A DNA stretch of 64,000 bases from Patescibacteria group bacterium. Its GTDB lineage: Bacteria > Patescibacteriota > Patescibacteriia > 2-12-FULL-60-25. The number at the start of each line of letters is the position of its first letter. The first letter of the stretch is position 1. Shown here piece after piece: positions 59,058 through 64,000 of the stretch. The position numbers and the translations under genes are program-made. The notes below the pieces were generated by a model. That model did no database searches. It saw only the letters and a list, made by a program, of their open reading frames with translations, and was not told the DNA's origin. The DNA lies in assembly GCA_028688515.1 (NCBI GenBank), contig JAQTXZ010000001.1:496001-560000 (forward strand), read 5' to 3'.

Positions 59058-59090
59058 AATGGATTCTCGCCTGCGCAAGAATGACAATGC
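59058..59090. repeat. GGATTCTCGCCTGCGCAAGAATGACA repeat
   Basis: ATGGATTCTCGCCTGCGCAA, then GAATGACAATG, a short member of the GGATCC...GGATGACA family. Confidence 0.5.
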
Positions 59091-59096
59091 GGTTAA

Positions 59097-59846
59097 TTAT
59101 TGTTTTAGAGATCTGACTGCGATGCGGTTCATGACGATGAAGAGTATCGCCGATATTGACAGCATGACCGCAAATGAGAGCAGCGGCGAAGCGTCAGCAT
59201 AACCAATCATACCATAACGGATCAGATTTATGTTGTGATGTAAAGGGTTGAAAAGACTCAGATAATCCCAAGGCGCAGGCAGGCTGCTCAACGGGTAAAA
59301 GATGCCCGCCAAAAAAATCATGGGCTGCATAATAAAAGTCATGACCAAAGTAAAAGACTCGAAGTTTTTTATCAAAAGACCGATAATGACGCCGAGCATG
59401 CCAAATTCTAAACCTGTGATAAACATAGCCGCGACAAAGACCAGGACGTGCATCAGCGCGATTCCCGGGATGAACCAAATTGTAATCAAGGCGGCGATTA
59501 CGACTGTGAAGAGTCCGCGCGTAAACGCGGCCATGGCATAGGCTATGCCGACTTTCCAAGGCGCAATCGGCGCGAGTTGAATATCGACTATCGTACCGAC
59601 ATTCTTGCTCAGTATAAGCGCAAACGCCGGATTAGAGAAACTCGAGTTAACCATCATCATGCCCAAAAGACCGGTGTAAACAAAAGCCGTGTAATCCGCG
59701 CCGGCGACAGTTCTGCCAGCCGCAACAACGCTGAAAATCGCCAAATACAAAACCGTCGATACGATGGGAGTCGCGACTGTATCAAACCAAATTTTTTGGA
59801 ACCTCTTGACCTCGCGGGCAAACAACGCCCACATATAAGTAGTCAT
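59097..59846 (-). CDS. ABC-2 type transporter permease
   Basis: 249 residues with six transmembrane helices of the ABC-2 family. TYMWALFAREVKRFQKIWFD is the interfacial N-terminus, followed by STVLYLAIFSVVAAG, TAFVYTGLLGMMMVN, GLFTVVIAALITIWFIPG, VFVAAMFITGLEFGMLGVII and MQPMIFLAGIFYPLSSLPA. SLFNPLHHNINLIRYGMIG precedes the last helix. It forms the membrane part of an exporter with the ATPase encoded directly upstream (1-nt gap). Substrate unknown; relatives export drugs or polysaccharides. Confidence 0.92.
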   Translation of the reverse strand: MTTYMWALFAREVKRFQKIWFDTVATPIVSTVLYLAIFSVVAAGRTVAGADYTAFVYTGLLGMMMVNSSFSNPAFALILSKNVGTIVDIQLAPIAPWKVGIAYAMAAFTRGLFTVVIAALITIWFIPGIALMHVLVFVAAMFITGLEFGMLGVIIGLLIKNFESFTLVMTFIMQPMIFLAGIFYPLSSLPAPWDYLSLFNPLHHNINLIRYGMIGYADASPLLSFAVMLSISAILFIVMNRIAVRSLKQ

Positions 59847-59847
59847 A

Positions 59848-60747
59848 TCATTGAGAGGTTAGCTTAAGAAAAATTTGCTCCAATGAAGCAGCTTCGTTTT
59901 TGATACTCTTGAGATTGCTGCCGTAATGCCTGATTACAGAAGACATGTCTTTATCCAATTCAGTGATAGGCAGATGAAATTCCTTTCCGTCCGCGGCAAC
60001 TCCCGCAAGGTGCGCGACGTTTAAGTCGAAAAGCTCAAAAGCAACGACGTTTTCCGAAAACTCGCGCTGAATATCGCTGACCCTACCCTCTTTGATCACA
60101 CGGCCGTGGTTAATCAACGAAATCTCTTCGCATAATCTTTCCGCTTCTTCGATGTAATGCGTCGTAAACAGAATCGTCATCCCCTCTTTGTTCATGCGGC
60201 GCACCAGCTCCCAAGTTTTTTGACGCAAAGCAACGTCAACGCCGGAAGTCGGCTCGTCGAGAATCAAAAACCGAGGACGTCGGACAATGGCCTTGGCGAT
60301 CATAAGCCTGCGTTTCATGCCGCCCGAAAGATTGCGCGCTCGTTCATTACGCTTGTCTTCCAGCTCTAGATCGGACAGGACTTGCGTAATCAATTTAGCC
60401 CGCTCGCCGAACGGCACGCCGTACATGCCTGCGTTATAATGCAAAATTTCCTGCACCGTAAACGCCAGCTCGGTGACGATTTCTTGCGGCACAACGCCCA
60501 TCATCTTTTTTGCCTCAACCGTCTGCGTTACGATGTTTTTGCCAAAAACCGTCAAAGTCCCATGATCGGGTAACATAATCCCGCTGATTATATTAATCAG
60601 CGTGCTTTTACCTGCGCCGTTTGGGCCAAGCAGACCGTAGATTTTACCCTCATCGATTTTTAGCGAAATTTTGTCGTTCGCAATTATTCGACTCCCCTGC
60701 TTGACCTTAAACGTTTTGGTAACATCAGAGACATCAAGGGCTTTCAT
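59848..60747 (-). CDS. ABC-2 exporter ATPase
   Basis: 299 residues. The nucleotide-binding domain has GLLGPNGAGKSTLINIISGI (Walker A), VVPQEIVTELAFTVQE (Q-loop), NLSGGMKRRLMIAKAIV (signature), FLILDEPTSGVDVALR (Walker B) and LFTTHYIEEAERLCEE (switch His). The C-terminal 80 residues are the usual extension of CcmA/DrrA-like exporters. It is the first gene of a two-gene operon with the ABC-2 permease. Confidence 0.95.
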   Translation of the reverse strand: MKALDVSDVTKTFKVKQGSRIIANDKISLKIDEGKIYGLLGPNGAGKSTLINIISGIMLPDHGTLTVFGKNIVTQTVEAKKMMGVVPQEIVTELAFTVQEILHYNAGMYGVPFGERAKLITQVLSDLELEDKRNERARNLSGGMKRRLMIAKAIVRRPRFLILDEPTSGVDVALRQKTWELVRRMNKEGMTILFTTHYIEEAERLCEEISLINHGRVIKEGRVSDIQREFSENVVAFELFDLNVAHLAGVAADGKEFHLPITELDKDMSSVIRHYGSNLKSIKNEAASLEQIFLKLTSQ

Positions 60748-60785
60748 TTATCAATCCTACCAGACGCGTAAAAGTATGCAAGCGC

Positions 60786-60832
60786 AAAAAAAATCGTCCC
60801 GGTAGGAGTCGGGACGATTTTATTCAACCGAA
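60786..60832 (-). terminator. Terminator of the 60838 gene
   Basis: AAATCGTCCCG-ACTCCTAC-CGGGACGATTT on the minus strand, followed by TTTTTG. The stem is 11 bp and could work in both directions. Confidence 0.9.
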
Positions 60833-60837
60833 TTCAG

Positions 60838-61371
60838 TTACTTGGCGGCGCGCTGGAACGTTCCATGCATGTTGCGCATTCCGGCTTTCATCGTGCCCAT
60901 GCCCATCATCTCGCCGCGGCCAAGGCCGAAAGCGAAATATTGTTGAGGGATATCATTGTCAGTCGCCCATTGCTTTAAAGCATCTGTCTCCGTTTTTATG
61001 GCAGCTTGACGCTCATCGGGCGTATTATCTTTTAATGACGCCATAAAATCCTGAACTGCCTTATGCTTGGCAATAATCAGATCCTCTTGAGCTTGAGTCA
61101 GTTGGCCGTTTGTGACGGCTTGGTCAAGTCGAGTCTTCATCTGATCTTGGCGCTGCGCTTGCATCTGCTGTTGATTCAACGCATGCTGATCGTCAAAAAC
61201 TTGCTGGACCTCTGTTGGATTAAGATTAAACTTTGTGGCAATGGCACTCACCAAGCCGCTCATGCGATTTTGGATGTCGATTGGCGTTTGCGCGGCATAA
61301 ACACCGGCCCCCAGGCTGATTGTCCCCGCAAGTGCCACAGCCCCGATGGCCAATTTATGCACTGTTTTCAT
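60838..61371 (-). CDS. Secreted small helical protein (DUF2680-like)
   Basis: 177 residues from MKTVHKLAIGAVALAG. A signal peptide (about 1-25, ending GVYAA) precedes a helical mature part with SAIATKFNLNPTEVQQVFDD (an NPxEV helix-turn typical of DUF2680-like repeats), QLTQAQEDLIIAKHKAVQDF and ALKQWATDNDIPQQYFAFG. The tail is methionine-rich (GRGEMMGMGTMKAGMRNM), which could bind a metal such as copper. The frame is open 77 codons further upstream, but those codons lack signal-peptide logic. Confidence 0.8.
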   Translation of the reverse strand: MKTVHKLAIGAVALAGTISLGAGVYAAQTPIDIQNRMSGLVSAIATKFNLNPTEVQQVFDDQHALNQQQMQAQRQDQMKTRLDQAVTNGQLTQAQEDLIIAKHKAVQDFMASLKDNTPDERQAAIKTETDALKQWATDNDIPQQYFAFGLGRGEMMGMGTMKAGMRNMHGTFQRAAK

Positions 61372-61512
61372 AAATAAGATGTAGTTAAGAATAATCTTTT
61401 TTACGTCCGCCCCGATCGAAAGGCGCACAACCCGCGAGGGTATTAAAGCATACGCAACAGCTAAAATAATTATTTCACTACGAAAAGCTTGACGAATCTG
61501 ATGAGCTGAAAT

Positions 61513-61605
61513 ATGATTGATATTAGTTATGCAAAAACGCAACTTAATGAATTTAAACTGGTGGCTCTTCGCTTTGTAGGCGGAGTCGTTGTTGCATTTC
61601 ACTGA
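61513..61605 (+). CDS. Possible 30-residue peptide
   Basis: The frame encodes MIDISYAKTQLNEFKLVALR followed by FVGGVVVAFH. It ends with TGA 19 nt before a rho-independent terminator, which otherwise has no plus-strand gene to serve. The C-terminal half is hydrophobic. There is no good Shine-Dalgarno. A second short frame overlapping it ends in NWWLFAL. It could be a small gene, a leader peptide or chance. Confidence 0.3.
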   Translation: MIDISYAKTQLNEFKLVALRFVGGVVVAFH

Positions 61606-61624
61606 AAACGCAAAAAGACCGAAT

Positions 61625-61647
61625 CCGCCCAGCAGGCGGTTTTTTTA
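61625..61647 (+). terminator. Rho-independent terminator before the 61684 gene
   Basis: CCGCC-CAGCA-GGCGG followed by eight T. It lies 25 nt before the Shine-Dalgarno of the next gene, so it either ends a small upstream transcript or acts as an attenuator. Confidence 0.8.
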
Positions 61648-61683
61648 TTTTTGCTCGCACTTTAACAACTAAACGGAGACAGG

Positions 61684-62490
61684 ATGATGAACTCACAAAC
61701 TGACGTCATCGATTGGAAAAGAATTGAAAAAGCACTTCGTCAAATGTTGCGCAATGTAAATTCGCAACGCTCTGAAAAAGATGCACTCGCGAACCTGCAG
61801 CGCCTGCTCGAATTTTGCGGTCCAGGTTCGCTCAATCGACCGATGATCGTAAAAATCGCCAAAGCAGCGCTGGTCGAGCAATCAATTGTTTACGCTCCTT
61901 GTTGTCCTGATTATAGCCACCTGGACGGAAGGTATACTTTTCGCGGATTAGATGGCGGCATTTCGCTTTTAGCTGAACTGCACATCGCTTTTCTCGAACG
62001 TCTCGCGCCGATTCTACCCAATGCGCAAATTACTTTATTGCTCGCCAATCAAGAAGCGGAGGACGCGGCGATCATCCGCGCCGTGGGAACAACCCGGGAA
62101 GAATTTCAAGACAAACTGTACATGTCGCTAACAGCAATACGTACTAGAATCGGCCGATTGGGCTGGGAAGCGAAATTCATGACTGACGTCATTCCGGATC
62201 TTGTCACAAAAGAAAAATCTTTCGCGCAAGAAATCTCAAACGACAATTCCAAGCGCGTAAGATTGCAGACTGAGCTGGGTTCCCGGATGGACATGTATCG
62301 GCGCATAGATAACCATATGTTATACGAAGAAATGATGCGGCGTACAGTTCGTACCGCGGCACAATATCTTACCTTGGGCGAATTCGCCTTTCGCGAAAAC
62401 GCCCTTGTATGCAACCATACCACCACAAACCTTTCGTGGTATGGAGAAACGAACGCGGCCATTTTGCACAACCCCGTCTCCGTATACTGA
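61684..62490 (+). CDS. Hypothetical protein, first of a three-gene unknown group
   Basis: 268 residues. GGAG lies about 7 nt before the start (ACGGAGACAGG), which has two ATGs in a row. A helical N-terminus (IEKALRQMLRNVNSQRSEKD) is followed by a patterned core: IVYAPCCPDYSHLDGRYTFR, LDGGISLLAELHIAFLERL, ITLLLANQEAEDAAIIRAVG. The end is ALVCNHTTTNLSWYGETNAA. The CCPDYSH and CNH parts suggest a metal or catalytic site. I do not recognise the family. A stem-loop (62498-62520) and another gene follow on the same strand. Confidence 0.72.
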   Translation: MMNSQTDVIDWKRIEKALRQMLRNVNSQRSEKDALANLQRLLEFCGPGSLNRPMIVKIAKAALVEQSIVYAPCCPDYSHLDGRYTFRGLDGGISLLAELHIAFLERLAPILPNAQITLLLANQEAEDAAIIRAVGTTREEFQDKLYMSLTAIRTRIGRLGWEAKFMTDVIPDLVTKEKSFAQEISNDNSKRVRLQTELGSRMDMYRRIDNHMLYEEMMRRTVRTAAQYLTLGEFAFRENALVCNHTTTNLSWYGETNAAILHNPVSVY

Positions 62491-62497
62491 TCCTTGT

Positions 62498-62520
62498 CCG
62501 GAAACACGACTCGTTTCCGG
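62498..62520 (+). repeat. Stem-loop between the 61684 and 62532 genes
   Basis: CCGGAAAC-ACGACTC-GTTTCCGG, an 8-bp perfect stem. No T-run follows, so it is more likely a processing or stability element than a terminator. Confidence 0.7.
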
Positions 62521-62531
62521 ATAAACTCGGT

Positions 62532-63128
62532 ATGATTAAATTCATTAAAACATTAGCCTATCCTTTAACTCCGCCGTCCGGGGAAATATTTAGCTACCTT
62601 TGCAAACTCACGTCTCAGCGTATGGATCCGCCAAGTTTATACCCAAACACGCTTGAAACAGACAGTCTCACCATATTCCATTCTCCGCTTCAGCGCGTAG
62701 TCTCATCGCTTAATAAACGCGAGGGACAAAGATTTGTCGTTCGGAATGAATTGCGCGAAATACCTTTTAAGCTTGACGATTTGTGTTCACGAGAGGAATG
62801 GATGCTTTACCGCAGCGCTATTGTTAGACGACGATTTGTCCAATTTTTTGTTGAGGACAGGCTTACACTCCGTCGCGATATGATTGAAAATGAAATTCAA
62901 AATCTTTTAACGCAAATAACATCAGTCAATAACGAGGTGACTGTTGTATCGCACTCTTTCAGACTAAAAATAATCGAGGCATACATTAAAACTTCCGGCG
63001 GAATCTTTCTACGTCCTCAAACCCTCGCTGATTGGATTATGCCCGGTCAAAAAACCTATGGGTGGGGCGAGGGTTTTGAGATTAATCGAGATGACATTAT
63101 TTCCATTCCAAAATCTTCCCCGCTTTGA
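62532..63128 (+). CDS. Histidine-phosphatase-fold-like protein without the RHG motif
   Basis: 198 residues. The layout recalls phosphoglycerate mutase-like phosphatases: YPLTPPSGEIFSYLCKLT matches the usual D.PLT..G...A..L, FHSPLQRVVSSL matches the SPL.RA..TA strand-helix, and VTVVSHSFRLKIIEAYI matches the late VVSHG helix. The usual N-terminal RHG, with the phosphorylated histidine, is not there; the N-terminus is MIKFIKTLAYP. It may therefore be inactive, or use another site. The start at 62532 is the best ATG. Its end overlaps the convergent transglutaminase-like gene by 32 bp. Confidence 0.6.
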   Translation: MIKFIKTLAYPLTPPSGEIFSYLCKLTSQRMDPPSLYPNTLETDSLTIFHSPLQRVVSSLNKREGQRFVVRNELREIPFKLDDLCSREEWMLYRSAIVRRRFVQFFVEDRLTLRRDMIENEIQNLLTQITSVNNEVTVVSHSFRLKIIEAYIKTSGGIFLRPQTLADWIMPGQKTYGWGEGFEINRDDIISIPKSSPL

Positions 63129-63705
63129 TTTCCATCGGATGCGCTTTGCGGAGCGTCGCGATCTGGGAACGCGTGAGCAGCTGAATGTGACTGACATCGG
63201 CCAGATATTCAGCAACAAACCAGTTATCATCCTCATTCGTCATCCAGCCGAGCTTGTCGAAACGCGAAAGATCGACGGGACGTGAATAGCTGCGCAAAGT
63301 TTTATTGCCATCGTCGTTAAAGTATTCGTGAAAATAAGAAAGCACTAACTCGCGAAGAGTTTGGTAAACAGGCTCGCGATAACGCAACACTGAATGATTT
63401 GTTTTGGAGACGGCGCCCCAACAATCGTGACGCTTGTACAGTGCGACGACATGATCAAAATCGTGCGAGTTGCTCGTCAAATCCAACACAATCGGCTGTT
63501 GGCCGTGGAGACGAAAAGCAAGCGCCGCCAGCATCGCGCCTTCGATGCAATGAGCCCGCTTCTCTCGAATCACGCGGCGCGGTGAAATACATGTATCGCC
63601 CTCAGGTTCGTTATTAATGGGAATCGAATCCAAATAGTCCTGAACCTTACTGGGCGAGTTCAATCGGCGGAGAAGATGCAATTCGGATTTTGTGAGGTCG
63701 AACAT
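63097..63705 (-). CDS. Transglutaminase-like cysteine-protein family member
   Basis: 202 residues. The core CISPRRVIREKRAHCIEGAM presents a cysteine at the N-terminus of a helix, then LAFRLHGQQPIVLDLTS and NSHDFDHVVALYKRHDCWGA with the histidine of a Cys-His(-Asp) triad. This fits the transglutaminase/arylamine-type fold seen in many uncharacterised bacterial proteins. Further parts are EYFNDDGNKTLRSYSRPVDL and a helical C-terminus. Substrate unknown. It is convergent with the phosphatase-like gene, with a 32-bp overlap of coding ends. Confidence 0.7.
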   Translation of the reverse strand: MFDLTKSELHLLRRLNSPSKVQDYLDSIPINNEPEGDTCISPRRVIREKRAHCIEGAMLAALAFRLHGQQPIVLDLTSNSHDFDHVVALYKRHDCWGAVSKTNHSVLRYREPVYQTLRELVLSYFHEYFNDDGNKTLRSYSRPVDLSRFDKLGWMTNEDDNWFVAEYLADVSHIQLLTRSQIATLRKAHPMEIKAGKILEWK

Positions 63706-63788
63706 GGCGATACTTAAAACTATTGAATATTCTCAAAATGCATAGTATCATAACAACGAATATTCTAATAATTTAAGCAAAAAAATTT

Positions 63789-63974
63789 ATGGGCAAAATG
63801 TGTTCTACCAAAACGCCATGCGGCGGCGCGGGTTACTTTATAGGTTTTATCGGCGCAGCGGTTTATTACTTAGGCAGCGCCACAAACTTTTGGGTCGGCG
63901 TCCTCGGCTTCCTCAAAGCCCTCGTCTGGCCGGCGTTTATGGTTTATGGAGTTTTGAAGTATTTGGGACAGTAA
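63789..63974 (+). CDS. Small two-helix membrane protein
   Basis: 61 residues. A short cysteine-containing N-terminus (MGKMCSTKTPCGG) precedes two hydrophobic helices (YFIGFIGAAVYYLGSA and FWVGVLGFLKALVWPAFMVY). The compact GGAGYFIGFIGAAVYY pattern recurs in small Patescibacteria proteins, from memory. Function unknown. A TAATAAT stretch lies about 22 nt upstream. Confidence 0.75.
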   Translation: MGKMCSTKTPCGGAGYFIGFIGAAVYYLGSATNFWVGVLGFLKALVWPAFMVYGVLKYLGQ

Positions 63975-64000
63975 ACTATCTATCTAATCGCTTTTTATCT

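Larger units (their letters stand above)
61372..61683. other. Gap with a possible 30-codon gene and a terminator
   Basis: The gap separates a minus-strand and a plus-strand gene. It holds an open frame at 61513-61605 and a terminator at 61625-61647. Beyond that, AT-rich DNA leads to the Shine-Dalgarno at 61672. No repeat family of this window is present. Confidence 0.5.

Noticed and set aside
61494-61509. CTGATGA followed closely by GAAA, as in a hammerhead ribozyme core
   Set aside because: Only three bases separate the two motifs, so stem II cannot form, and no matching stems I and III are visible.
61372-61602. Minus-strand extension of the secreted-protein gene
   Set aside because: The 77 extra codons lack a start signal, and the clear signal peptide begins at 61371.

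Overview
The window most resembles a chromosome segment of a Patescibacteria/CPR bacterium, perhaps of the ABY1 group. This is inferred from several things: many short secreted or membrane proteins of CPR type, a rod-shape cluster (mreBCD, PBP2, ftsQ, alr) mixed with serS and greA, a long cobalamin-dependent ribonucleotide reductase, very few biosynthetic genes, and intergenic DNA full of small palindromic repeats. The standard genetic code fits every gene, with TGA used as stop. I found no rRNA, tRNA or CRISPR array.

Layout. 1-8.1 kb, minus strand: two Shine-Dalgarno-led unknown genes (one cut by the window edge), an ABC-F ATPase, a VOC protein, and three envelope proteins, including a polysaccharide deacetylase with four repeated modules. 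8.2-16.6 kb, plus strand: a dehydrogenase flanked by inverted repeats, a membrane protein, a beta-CASP nuclease, an EamA transporter, a glycoside hydrolase, a decayed ROK-like gene, typA and an orphan gene. 16.8-25.2 kb: a DEDD exonuclease, nrdJ behind tandem NrdR boxes, cobO, rmuC, a SanA-like protein and a frameshifted DUF3800 gene. 25.3-28.6 kb: alkD, nth and small orphan genes. 29-41.4 kb, minus strand: ftsQ-alr-serS-greA-PBP2-mreD-mreC-mreB, a DciA-like gene and a UvrD helicase-nuclease. 41.5-49.3 kb: an orphan gene, tgt, membrane proteins, a GH5 enzyme, queH and an L,D-transpeptidase. 49.5-56.6 kb: a DEAD helicase, a MacAB-type exporter and a cyclopropane synthase. 56.8-64 kb: purH (a base-composition outlier), an LRR lipoprotein, an ABC-2 exporter and a group of unknown genes.

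How the genes work together. nrdJ needs adenosylcobalamin, and the next gene encodes the enzyme that makes it from scavenged corrinoid. tgt and queH are two steps of queuosine tRNA modification. The mre/PBP2/ftsQ/alr block, the L,D-transpeptidase, the 3D-domain protein and the deacetylase build or remodel the wall. nth, alkD, rmuC and UvrD form a dispersed repair set.

Two points stand out. First, the small repeats found between genes also occur in frame inside genes: GH5, tgt (where the zinc-site cysteines are gone), UvrD, a ROK-like gene and the tail of queH. Second, genes start in two ways. Most core genes have a -10 box about 6-12 nt before ATG and appear leaderless. A set of unrecognised single genes instead carries a strong Shine-Dalgarno, in several cases with a TTGACA-type promoter and a strong terminator.
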